Assembly: GCA_030824555.1 (NCBI GenBank)
Contig: JAVBXK010000022.1
Coordinates: 62,001 to 126,000 of the forward strand
Length of the DNA: 64,000 nt
Direction: 5' to 3'
DNA from: a bacterium
Lineage (GTDB): Bacteria; Pseudomonadota; Gammaproteobacteria; Burkholderiales; Burkholderiaceae_C
A program made the translations under genes and the position numbers. The notes under the pieces were generated by a model that saw only the letters and a list, made by a program, of their open reading frames with translations, was not told the DNA's origin and made no database searches. How positions within the stretch are numbered: position 1 is the first letter of the stretch; the number at the start of each line of letters is the position of its first letter. Shown here in pieces: positions 27,416-35,266 of the stretch.

Positions 27416-29190
27416 GTTGTGGCGGGGGCCGACGCAGGTTTGTCCCCTGCCTTTTTCCCGGTGGTTTTCCTGGCGTGTTTCAGTGTAAAGCGCGCAGGGT
27501 CGAGTGCAGCCGCGTGACGTTTGGTCACGGGCAGTGGCTCACCGCTGAGCCGGGCCACCAGCAGCTGCGCGGCCAGCATTGACAGGGTCAGACCCCTGGA
27601 CCCCAAGCCCGACACGGTCCACAAACCCGCCACACGTGGCACGGTTTCCAGCAAGGTGCTGGGTTGAATGACCCCTGGCGCGGGCAGCGCCCCCACCATG
27701 GGCAAGCGGTCAAGCGACGCGCAGCGCACCTCAGCCCATTCCACCGTTTCGCCGTGTGTGGCCTGCTCCAGCAGGCGCGCGTGCGCAACCGGATGCATGG
27801 CGGCCAGGCTGTCGGCATTGCGGGCATGTGCTGCTGGCGTGGTGTCCCTGTTGTCCTGGCCGCGTTCGTAGGTGGAGCCCATGGCCCAGACGCGGTTGGC
27901 CACCGGGTGGTCTGCATCGTCGTAGGCGGGCACGAACACGCCGTGTTGGCGCAACGAATGGGGTGCCAGCGGCGCACCTCTCAGCGGTGCCAGGGTCATT
28001 TGCCCTTTCACGGCGCGCAATGGCGTGGACAGGTTCATGTCGGCTACATGCGGTGCCAGCAAGGCTGCCGAGCCGTAGGCAGCCGTCACCACCACATGGT
28101 GGGCCTGCGCCAGCGGGTAGCCGGCTGTGTCAAGCACCTGCCAGAGTTGAGGGTGAGGGTTTGAACTTGAAGGTGAGGGCACCTGTGCCAGAGCTGCCGC
28201 GTGCGCATTCCACCGGGTGGTCAATCGGCCTGTTGCCTGGGCCTCTGCCAGCCAGGCATTGACCAGTGCAGCGGGCCGCACCAGTGCGGCGGGCAAGGTC
28301 AGCGGTGCGGCAGTGTCGGTTTGGGCTGCACCTTCGTCGGCCTCGATGCCTTTCAGGTTCGTGACCTGTGTGCGTTGCCAGCCGTGGCCTTCGGGCACGT
28401 GGGTCATCAGCTCACGCAGGTGCAGCGGCATCCCTGTGCGTGACAGCTCGGACATCAGGGTTTCGCGCGCCGTCACGTGTGCGCTCAGCATGCCCACAGG
28501 CAAGGCCGATGCCGCCTGGGCCGGACCAGGATGCTGGTCCAGCAGGCACACTTGCCAACCTGCTCGCACCAGACACAGCGCGACGGCTGCACCAGCCAGG
28601 CCTGCACCGACCACGACGGCACTGGTGGCAGGCACGGGTGCGGGCATGGGCACGGGCCAACGCGGCTCGTACCTTGCCTGGCAGGCCAGGCCAGACGGCT
28701 CACCTGGCCCCAAGGGCGTCGTCACGGGCTTGAACCCGGCGGCCAGCCACTGCTCCCAATCAGCGGGTGACGGTGGGGCTTCCCAGTTCAATTCAGCCTG
28801 TTGTGCACACAAGCGGGCCACCATGCGCGGCAGTGTCCGATGGGCAGGTGCGGTGCCCGGGTTGCCCATCCACACGCTGTGCGCATGGCAGACACATTCG
28901 GGCAACACCGCTGCGGGTTGGCCCACGCACACCACCATGTTCACGCCACCCAAGGCCAGCGGGTGAAAACCCATATCCAGCGTGTCGGGCCAGTGCGTGG
29001 GCGTGCGGGTGCCCCATGCAGCGGGTAAATCTGCCAGAAGAGGGGCGATGGTGTCGGGTGGCACCACCAGCATGGCGTGCCGAATGGGTTGGGTGCCACG
29101 GGTGGGCGCATGTGCGCCCGAGCGGGTCAACCAGGCGAGGGCGGCTGCCACACCGTGTGTGTCAGCGCCAATCAGCGCAAGCAATGTCAT
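27412..29190 (-). CDS. mnmC: MnmC-type tRNA 5-carboxymethylaminomethyl-2-thiouridine oxidoreductase with degenerate N-terminal domain
   Basis: 592 residues. MnmC normally joins a methyltransferase (MnmD) to an FAD oxidase that converts cmnm5s2U34 to nm5s2U34 in tRNA. The FAD half is clear: VVVGAGLAGAAVALCLVRAG near residue 195, and C-terminal GxGSRGLTLSMLAAQLL. The first ~190 residues sit where MnmD should be, with a matching linker (AAGFKPV) but without the SAM-binding GxGxG motif or the DGF motif. The methyltransferase is therefore probably inactive or absent. Start 29190 is chosen because the alternative ATG 29241 lies in the loop of a hairpin (29232-29250). Confidence 0.75.
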   Translation of the reverse strand: MTLLALIGADTHGVAAALAWLTRSGAHAPTRGTQPIRHAMLVVPPDTIAPLLADLPAAWGTRTPTHWPDTLDMGFHPLALGGVNMVVCVGQPAAVLPECVCHAHSVWMGNPGTAPAHRTLPRMVARLCAQQAELNWEAPPSPADWEQWLAAGFKPVTTPLGPGEPSGLACQARYEPRWPVPMPAPVPATSAVVVGAGLAGAAVALCLVRAGWQVCLLDQHPGPAQAASALPVGMLSAHVTARETLMSELSRTGMPLHLRELMTHVPEGHGWQRTQVTNLKGIEADEGAAQTDTAAPLTLPAALVRPAALVNAWLAEAQATGRLTTRWNAHAAALAQVPSPSSSNPHPQLWQVLDTAGYPLAQAHHVVVTAAYGSAALLAPHVADMNLSTPLRAVKGQMTLAPLRGAPLAPHSLRQHGVFVPAYDDADHPVANRVWAMGSTYERGQDNRDTTPAAHARNADSLAAMHPVAHARLLEQATHGETVEWAEVRCASLDRLPMVGALPAPGVIQPSTLLETVPRVAGLWTVSGLGSRGLTLSMLAAQLLVARLSGEPLPVTKRHAAALDPARFTLKHARKTTGKKAGDKPASAPATT

Positions 29191-29231
29191 CGAATGGGGC
29201 CGCGTGAAAAATGGTGCGGCAAATGGAGCAA

Positions 29232-29250
29232 GCCCACGCATGGCGTGGGC
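29232..29250 (-). terminator. Hairpin between yggX and mnmC
   Basis: GCCCACGC and GCGTGGGC form an 8-bp stem with an ATG loop, 13 bases beyond the yggX stop. The following sequence is T-rich only in part, so it may be a weak terminator or an mRNA processing element. Confidence 0.4.
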
Positions 29251-29262
29251 TGCTGGGGACAA

Positions 29263-29535
29263 TCAGGCGGTGGGCGGCACGTAGCCTTGCACCGCATCGG
29301 CACCCGCGCCGAAGAAATGGTTTTCCATCTGGCGCGCCAGGTACTGGCGTGCACGGGCATCGGCCAGGTTCAGGCGGTTTTCATTGACCAGCATGGTCTG
29401 CTGCTTGAGCCAGGCAGCCCATGCTTCCTTGCTGACGCTTTCCCACAGGCGTTTGCCCAGTTCACCGGGGTAGGGCGGGAAGTCGAGGCCTTCGGCTTCT
29501 TTGCCGAGTTTGATGCAGTTGACCATGCGTGCCAT
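29263..29535 (-). CDS. yggX: Oxidative damage protection / Fe(2+)-trafficking protein YggX
   Basis: 90 residues. The small cytoplasmic protein protects Fe-S clusters and takes part in iron handling. The family sequence is clear: [52 protein letters not shown]. Start 29535 gives MARMV, the usual opening. It follows fpr by 45 bases on the same strand. The association with a ferredoxin reductase is consistent with Fe-S/redox stress functions. Confidence 0.94.
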   Translation of the reverse strand: MARMVNCIKLGKEAEGLDFPPYPGELGKRLWESVSKEAWAAWLKQQTMLVNENRLNLADARARQYLARQMENHFFGAGADAVQGYVPPTA

Positions 29536-29580
29536 GAGTGAGGTTCCTTGGTTACCAAAAACAATGCGCGGATGGTAGCG

Positions 29581-30354
29581 TCACTGCTCGACGAATGCCC
29601 GCTCGACCACATAGTCCCCAGGGGAAGTGGTGCTGCCTTCTTGAAAGCCGCGGGCGTTGAGAAGCTCTCGCATGTCTTTATTCAGTGCAGGACTGCCGCA
29701 AATCATGACGCGATCGTGCGCAGGATCCAGTTTGGACAGGCCCAGATCGCTCTCGAGCTTCCCGCTGGCCAGCAGATCGGTGGCACGACCACGGTTCTTG
29801 AAGGGCTCGCGTGTCACGCAAGGGTAATACAGCAGCTGTGCCTTCACCATGTCACCCAGGTATTCATGGTTGGGCAGATCCACATTGATGTATTCAGCAT
29901 ATGCCAGCTCATTGACCTCGCGCACACCGTGGAAAAGGATGACTTTTTCGTATTTTTCGTAGGTAGCCGGATCGCGGATCAGGCACATGAACGGTGCCAA
30001 GCCTGTGCCTGTGCCGATCAGGTACAGGTTCTTGCCGGGGAGCAGGTAATCGATGAGCAAGGTGCCGGTGGGCTTCTTGCCGACAACGATTTTGTCGCCC
30101 ACCTGGATGTGTTGCAGCCGAGAGGTGAGCGGGCCATCCTGCACCTTGATACTCAGAAATTCCAAGTGCTCTTCGTAATTGGCACTGGCAATGGAATAGG
30201 CTCGCAGCAACGGCTTGCCATTCACCTTGAGGCCAATCATGGTGAAATGCCCGTTCGAGAAGCGCAGGGCCTGGTCCCGCGTGGTGGTGAAGCTGAACAG
30301 GCGATCCGTCCAATGGTGGACACTGAGGACGGTTTCTTCCAGAAATGCGCTCAT
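29581..30354 (-). CDS. fpr: Ferredoxin-NADP+ reductase (plant-type, Fpr)
   Basis: 257 residues. Plant-type flavodoxin/ferredoxin reductase. The FAD motif RAYSIAS (around residue 50), the NADP-binding GTGTGLAPFM, and the C-terminal VERAFVE end are intact. It is distinct from the TrxB-like reductase at 18141-19220, so the window contains two ferredoxin reductases. Start 30354 is chosen because the upstream open frame lacks homology. Upstream is a 250-base region with inverted repeats, and yggX follows. Confidence 0.94.
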   Translation of the reverse strand: MSAFLEETVLSVHHWTDRLFSFTTTRDQALRFSNGHFTMIGLKVNGKPLLRAYSIASANYEEHLEFLSIKVQDGPLTSRLQHIQVGDKIVVGKKPTGTLLIDYLLPGKNLYLIGTGTGLAPFMCLIRDPATYEKYEKVILFHGVREVNELAYAEYINVDLPNHEYLGDMVKAQLLYYPCVTREPFKNRGRATDLLASGKLESDLGLSKLDPAHDRVMICGSPALNKDMRELLNARGFQEGSTTSPGDYVVERAFVEQ

Positions 30355-30408
30355 GCAAAACTCTTGGTGAAGGTGGAAAACTGGGAACTTGGCGAGTGTA
30401 AGCTGCCT

Positions 30409-30451
30409 CATATGCCAGATCGTTGTGACGTAAGTCACGGCCAGGCATATG
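30409..30451. promoter_or_regulatory. Inverted repeats in the fpr-dsbB divergent region
   Basis: CATATGCC (30409-30416) and GGCATATG (30444-30451) are exact inverted copies. Between them lies GTGACGTAAGTCAC (30425-30438), itself a dyad with 5-bp arms. The arrangement looks like a dimeric regulator operator ahead of fpr, but no known regulator consensus was matched. Confidence 0.35.
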
Positions 30452-30608
30452 CGCATGCGTTGATTGATCTGCCTCAAGGGTTGGTGAATGTTTCTGCTTG
30501 CGTCCGCCTGTGCCGGCTTTCCCAGCGAATTCATGGCTTTCTTTCTACCCCTCATCGCCCGTTACCGGCTCCCCGAGCGCCAGATGGCCATTGGGCCCCA
30601 ACTTTCAT

Positions 30609-31124
30609 ATGAATCTGATTGAATTGTTCGACCGTCGGCCCCGTGCCGTGTTGGCCGCTGTGGCGGGCCTGTGCATCAGCTTGCTGGCGTTTGGCATGTA
30701 TTTGCAACACGTGGTGGGGTTGGAGCCCTGCCCGATGTGCATCGTGCAGCGCTACGCGATGGTGCTGGTGGCGTTGGTGGCGCTGCTGGGGGCCGCTTGG
30801 CCATCACAGCGGCTGGGCGCAGGCATCGCTGCTGCCGGTGTGGTGCTGCTGGCCGGGTTTGGTGCCTTCGTGGCGGCACGCCAGAGCTTTTTGCAGTGGT
30901 ACCCGCCGCAAGAGGCCTCTTGCGGACGCGACTTTTACGGGATGATTGAAACCTTCCCCCTGCAGCGTGTGGTGCCCATGATTTTCAAGGGCAGCGGCGA
31001 TTGCGCCGCCATTGACTGGACGTTCCTCACGCTCACCATCGCCAACTGGTCGTTTTTGAATTTTTGCCTGGTCGGTGCGGTGGGTTTGAGCCTGGTGTGG
31101 CGCACGCTCGTTGCCCGGCGCTGA
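30609..31124 (+). CDS. dsbB: Disulfide bond formation protein B
   Basis: 171 residues. Inner-membrane quinone-linked oxidase that reoxidises DsbA. Four membrane segments and the two redox Cys pairs are visible: C41-x2-C44 in EPCPMC, and C105 and C132 in the second periplasmic loop. The first 20 residues hold an Arg-rich N-in end followed by a hydrophobic segment. Start 30609 is the first ATG giving the family N-terminus; no strong SD precedes it. A hairpin with a T-run follows the gene. Confidence 0.95.
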   Translation: MNLIELFDRRPRAVLAAVAGLCISLLAFGMYLQHVVGLEPCPMCIVQRYAMVLVALVALLGAAWPSQRLGAGIAAAGVVLLAGFGAFVAARQSFLQWYPPQEASCGRDFYGMIETFPLQRVVPMIFKGSGDCAAIDWTFLTLTIANWSFLNFCLVGAVGLSLVWRTLVARR

Positions 31125-31138
31125 TTTACCAGGATATT

Positions 31139-31167
31139 ACAAATGTATAGCTGTCATTGCATGTCAC
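31139..31167. repeat. AT-rich repeat after dsbB
   Basis: ACAAATGTATAGCTGTCATT then GCATGTCA, sharing TAGCTGTCATxGC with the repeat at the RDD gene start. It abuts the dsbB terminator. Confidence 0.4.
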
Positions 31168-31192
31168 AAAAGCGATATGCCGCTTTTTTTAT
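31168..31192 (+). terminator. Intrinsic terminator after dsbB
   Basis: AAAAGCG (31168-31174) and CGCTTTT (31181-31187) form a 7-bp stem with a 6-base loop, followed by more T residues. Confidence 0.7.
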
Positions 31193-31349
31193 ATAATTTT
31201 TTTGGCGCAAACGGCAACACGCACATGAAACCGATGCGCACTGCAGCAACGCAGGTTTCAACGGCGGCACGTCAGTCACCATCCAGCGGGATGTGACGAT
31301 TACAGCGCTTACCTGAACACCCTGCCTACTGCGGCCCACAGCGCCAGAT

Positions 31350-31916
31350 TCACAGCAACAGTTCCCACTGCTCGCCGACCAGGTCATGGCCGTAGCCACG
31401 GTAGGCTTCGCTCGACATCAACTTGAACCCACGTTTGGCGTAAATGTTTCTGGCCATGGTGAGGTTGGCGTTGGTCCACAACACGAGCTTGGCATAGCCT
31501 TGACTGCGGGCGTGGGCGATGCAGGTGTCTGTCAGCAGGGCACCCAGACCCAGTCCACGGGCCGCAGGCAACACCAGCAGCAACCGAAGTTGCGCCTCGG
31601 TGTCGTTGCGGTGCACGACAAAGGCCGACCCCACGCGTTGGCCGTCCACCTCTGCCATCCAGCCACGTTCACGGGCTGGGTCGTGCTTGGCCATCATGTC
31701 GGCCACGATGCGTGCCACCAGGGCCTCGAACTCGACATTCCAGCCGTATTCAGCTGCATACAGCTCGCCATGCTGCTGGATCACCCAACCCATGTCACCG
31801 GGCCGAGGGGCTCGCAGCGTGGGCACGTAGCCCACATGGTGTTCAACCGATGGCGACGGTGGGCTGGCGTGGGGGGTGTTTGACATGCTTGATGGGCAGG
31901 GCGGGGTGGCAGACAT
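31350..31916 (-). CDS. GNAT-family N-acetyltransferase
   Basis: 188 residues. The acetyl-CoA binding motif V(L)PAARGLGLGALL (QxxGxG/A variant) lies near residue 120, followed by the C-terminal GFKLMSSEAYRGYGHDLVGEQWEL. The acceptor substrate is unknown; the C-terminal region resembles the histone acetyltransferase HPA2-like branch fused to regulators in other bacteria, but no MarR domain is present. Starts at 31916 or 31886 are both possible. The gene follows the short-chain dehydrogenase by 14 bases on the same strand, so probably cotranscribed. Confidence 0.8.
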   Translation of the reverse strand: MSATPPCPSSMSNTPHASPPSPSVEHHVGYVPTLRAPRPGDMGWVIQQHGELYAAEYGWNVEFEALVARIVADMMAKHDPARERGWMAEVDGQRVGSAFVVHRNDTEAQLRLLLVLPAARGLGLGALLTDTCIAHARSQGYAKLVLWTNANLTMARNIYAKRGFKLMSSEAYRGYGHDLVGEQWELLL

Positions 31917-31930
31917 TCCCTGGCAGGGCG

Positions 31931-32674
31931 TTATACCGTCATGCCGCCAGACACCTCAATCACCGCGCCATTGATGTAGCTGGCTTCATCGCTGGCCAGA
32001 AAAGCGTACACGTTGGCAATTTCCTCCGGCTTGCCCAGGCGACGCAACGGCACGCGGTGCTCCATATCGGCAATGACCTTGTCGGGGATGGTGCTGAGGA
32101 TGGGCGTGGCAATGAAGCCAGGGGCCACGGCATTGACACGCACACCTTTTGGGCCGAGCTCGCGGCTCCAGGTTTTGGTGAAACCGATCACGCCAAACTT
32201 GGTTGCGGCGTAGTTGGTCTGGCCAAAGTTGCCATAGATGCCTACCACGGAACTGGCGTTCACGATCGAACCCGAACCTTGCGCCACCATGATGTCGGCC
32301 ACCAGTTGACTGCAATGGAACACACCGCGCAGGTTGACATCGATCACGCGGTCAAATTGTTCCAACGTCATTTTTTGCAACCGCGCATCCTGGGTGATGC
32401 CTGCGTTGTTCACCAGCACATCGATGCGCCCGAACCGGTCTTTCACGGCCGCCACGACAGCTTCGACCATAGGGCGCTGTGTGACATCCATCACGTAACC
32501 AACCGCCTGCGCACCCAACGCTTGGCATTGAGCCACCGCAGCATCCACGGCCGCTTGTTTGATGTCGCATACCACGACGATTGCACCTTCCGTGGCGAAC
32601 TTGAGTGCTGTGGCCAGGCCGATACCTTGCGCTGCGCCTGTGATGATGCTGACCTTGTTGGCAAGTCTTGTCAT
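31931..32674 (-). CDS. SDR family oxidoreductase (3-oxoacyl-ACP/acetoacetyl-CoA reductase-like)
   Basis: 247 residues. Classical short-chain dehydrogenase: TGAAQGIG cofactor loop near residue 12, NNAGIT, the catalytic Ser in NASSVVG and YxxxK in NYAATKFG. The ending [15 protein letters not shown] is like FabG. It could be a 3-oxoacyl-ACP reductase or a PHB-type reductase, but it is not in a fab or phb cluster, so the substrate is open. The 270-base region upstream contains no other gene. Confidence 0.88.
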   Translation of the reverse strand: MTRLANKVSIITGAAQGIGLATALKFATEGAIVVVCDIKQAAVDAAVAQCQALGAQAVGYVMDVTQRPMVEAVVAAVKDRFGRIDVLVNNAGITQDARLQKMTLEQFDRVIDVNLRGVFHCSQLVADIMVAQGSGSIVNASSVVGIYGNFGQTNYAATKFGVIGFTKTWSRELGPKGVRVNAVAPGFIATPILSTIPDKVIADMEHRVPLRRLGKPEEIANVYAFLASDEASYINGAVIEVSGGMTV

Positions 32675-32944
32675 GTGGAAAGTACCTGTATGGTTGTGGG
32701 ATGAGTTGGGGAAATTCGGGCGCGCACAACTGCCTGTTGTGTGGCATCCTCGGTTTCGAATTGTGCGTTAACAGCTGACGGATGGTGTGTCTCCCGCATG
32801 GCAGCGAGCGTGGTGGTGAGCCCATGATCGCTGTGGTCGTTTTCAAAAAGTGGGTTTGATCAAATCGACGGCCTGGTGGGCACTGATATTTTATCTACGA
32901 TGTATATTATGTTAAGTTGCAACGATTGCGGTAACCTTTGAAAC

Positions 32945-34081
32945 ATGAACGCGACCATGCCCCAACCGCTCAAGCTTTCAACCTTTGCGTCACACCGCTG
33001 GCAGTGCCGGTGGCGCACGGGGCTCGCGGCGGGTTTGGTCACGTTGCTCGCCGCTTGCGGTGGCAGTGAGGACGCGAAGAACGACCCCGTCAACCCTCCC
33101 GTTGTGGTGACACACGCCGATGCAAAGGTATGGGACATTTCGCGCGCGATGGGGCCTGGCATCAACTTCGGCAACATGTTCGAGTCGCCCTCCGAAGGCG
33201 AATGGGGTCTGACAGCCAAGCCCGAATACATTCAGGCTGCCTGGAACGCCGGGTTTCGGACCGTGCGGTTGCCTGTGCGTTGGAGCAACCATGCGGCTTC
33301 ACAATTCCCATACACCATTGACGCCGCATTCCTGAACCGCGTCACCACCGTTGTTGATCAACTGCTGGCGCGCGGCTTTCACGTGGTGCTGAACATGCAC
33401 CACCATCGCCAGCTGGATGGCGATGCACTGGATGCCGGTGAATTTGCAGTGGACGAAGCCATCTTGGAAGAACGCTTTGTGGGCATTTGGAGCCAAATCG
33501 GACATCACTTGGGCTCACGCAGCGACAAGCTGTTGTTTGAGCTGTACAACGAACCCCATGGGCGCATGACGGCCTCTAAATGGAACACGTTGGCAGACAC
33601 CACGCTGAAGCAAGTGCGCATCAGCAACAAAGAACGCGTCGTCGTCATTGGCCCGGCCAGTTACAACGACCCCTATGCGCTGGGTACGCTGACCATGCCA
33701 CTGGATGCGTACCTGATGTCGACGGTGCATTTCTATCAGCCGTTTGCTTTCACACACCAAGGGGCCACCTGGGTCACTCCGCCACAGCCCACGGGAGTCG
33801 CCTGCTGCAGTGCCGAGCAGGCCAATGTGATCTTCAATGGCATTCACCATGCCAAATACTGGTCTGACGCGATGGGTTACCCGGTGCTGCTGGGTGAGTT
33901 CGGAGCCTATTCGGCAGCTGACATGACCTCGCGGGTCACCTATACCCGGCTGGTTCGTCAGTCAGCGGCGCAGGCCAACATGCCTTGGGCGTATTGGGAA
34001 TTCGGCAGCAGTTTTGGCGTTTACGACCCGGTGGCAAACACGTTCCGCGCAGAGCTGACCAACGCGCTCATCGGCAACTGA
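32945..34081 (+). CDS. Glycoside hydrolase family 5 lipoprotein (cellulase-like)
   Basis: 378 residues. A signal peptide with a lipobox (TLLAACGG; Cys about residue 35) suggests lipid attachment at the outer membrane. The mature part matches GH5: the catalytic acid/base in LYNEPHG and the nucleophile in LLGEFGAYS, with conserved HHH-containing NMHHHRQ and W residues in the C-terminal half (MPWAYWEFG). It is predicted to cut beta-1,4-glucan or related glucans. It stands alone between SDR/GNAT and ldcA genes, without carbohydrate-transport neighbours. Start 32945 is the first ATG; 32957 is also possible. Confidence 0.85.
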   Translation: MNATMPQPLKLSTFASHRWQCRWRTGLAAGLVTLLAACGGSEDAKNDPVNPPVVVTHADAKVWDISRAMGPGINFGNMFESPSEGEWGLTAKPEYIQAAWNAGFRTVRLPVRWSNHAASQFPYTIDAAFLNRVTTVVDQLLARGFHVVLNMHHHRQLDGDALDAGEFAVDEAILEERFVGIWSQIGHHLGSRSDKLLFELYNEPHGRMTASKWNTLADTTLKQVRISNKERVVVIGPASYNDPYALGTLTMPLDAYLMSTVHFYQPFAFTHQGATWVTPPQPTGVACCSAEQANVIFNGIHHAKYWSDAMGYPVLLGEFGAYSAADMTSRVTYTRLVRQSAAQANMPWAYWEFGSSFGVYDPVANTFRAELTNALIGN

Positions 34082-34127
34082 CGGTTGTTGCAGGGCTGCG
34101 CACTTTTGCCTGTCCACAGTCGCCACT

Positions 34128-35150
34128 TCAATCCCAGAACAGCAAGGCATCGCGCCCCTGCACCACCAAATCGACGGTGCGCCCCACGGGCAGCAACACC
34201 TTGGTGGACACGTGCCCGAAAGGCAATCCGGTCAGTACCGGCACGGACCTGCCACCATTGACCAATGTCGCACCCACAGCCTCCACAGCGAGCTGTGAAC
34301 GCAACCAATCCACCACCGTGGTCAATTTGAAGCCCCGGTCGTGCCCTTCCGCCAGTTTGTAACGGTTGAACTGGCCCAACACCACCGCCCGTTGCCTGCC
34401 CAGGATGCCCGCATGCAGCAGTTGCGTCAGCATGCGCTCGATTCTGAAGGGATGTTCGTTCACATCTTCCAGAAACAGGATGCCGCCCTCCACATGGGGC
34501 AAATAGGGGGTGCCGATCAACGAGACCAAGACCGACAGGTTGCCCCCCCACAGGGTGGCCTCTTCAACTGAAAAATCGCCTTTGTCAGCCGCAGACACAC
34601 GCCAGCCAGTGCCCTCGCCCTGCCCGCACAGCAGGTCATCGAAGCACGCCTCCATGATGTCGTCAGGCAACGGGTTGGCTTCATCACCCAGTTTCGGGTC
34701 AGCACCGAAATCTTCGCCCAGAGCTGGACCAGCCCACGTGACCGCGCCGGGGCCGAATGCAGGGGCAAGGTCGCCAACCTTCTGCTGTTGACGCTGCAGA
34801 TGCGCCATCAAACCCATCTGCAAGGCGGTGAAGTCGCTCAACCCGATCCACAACATGCCGCGCTCGATGGATTGGGCCATGGCGTCATACGGCAGTTGCG
34901 GCAGGATGCGTGTCAGCCCGTATCCGCCACGGGAGATCAAGGCCACGTCAGCACCGCTGGCCGCAGCGCGGGTGATGGCAGCCACACGGGTGGCATCGTC
35001 GCCAGCAAAACGCATGTGACTGCGTCGGGCATCGGCGTCCACTTCGACTTCATGCCCCAGTGCCTTCAACCTGCGGAGCCCTCGGGTGAAGGCGGCCGTG
35101 TCACGCACCGCACTGGAGGGCGAATAGATGTAAATGTGTTTGGTGTTCAC
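34128..35150 (-). CDS. ldcA: LD-carboxypeptidase (muramoyltetrapeptide carboxypeptidase)
   Basis: 340 residues. Removes the terminal D-Ala from murein tetrapeptides in the cytoplasm during cell-wall recycling (peptidase S66). Features: N-terminal IYSPSSAVRD, ISRGGYGLTRIL, the nucleophilic Ser in IGLSDFTAL, and later EGGILFLEDVNEHPFRIERML and GLPFGHVSTK, which supply the catalytic Glu/His positions of this family. It starts at GTG 35150. It is followed by an intergenic stretch of ~115 bases before the tadA fusion ends. Confidence 0.9.
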   Translation of the reverse strand: MNTKHIYIYSPSSAVRDTAAFTRGLRRLKALGHEVEVDADARRSHMRFAGDDATRVAAITRAAASGADVALISRGGYGLTRILPQLPYDAMAQSIERGMLWIGLSDFTALQMGLMAHLQRQQQKVGDLAPAFGPGAVTWAGPALGEDFGADPKLGDEANPLPDDIMEACFDDLLCGQGEGTGWRVSAADKGDFSVEEATLWGGNLSVLVSLIGTPYLPHVEGGILFLEDVNEHPFRIERMLTQLLHAGILGRQRAVVLGQFNRYKLAEGHDRGFKLTTVVDWLRSQLAVEAVGATLVNGGRSVPVLTGLPFGHVSTKVLLPVGRTVDLVVQGRDALLFWD

Positions 35151-35266
35151 GTGGTGAGTATCCCATCAGGCGGTTGCTCGGTTGTCTGCTCATGACAAAA
35201 CGCTGGGCAGATCCCAAGCTTTCTCTCCACCCTCGGCGCTGTACAACGCAAAAGGTCGGCGGGCGC

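Noticed and set aside
29191-29262. N-terminal extension of MnmC to 29241 or 29262
   Set aside because: ATG 29241 lies in a hairpin loop and 29262 is a TTG next to the yggX stop; neither adds recognisable MnmC sequence.
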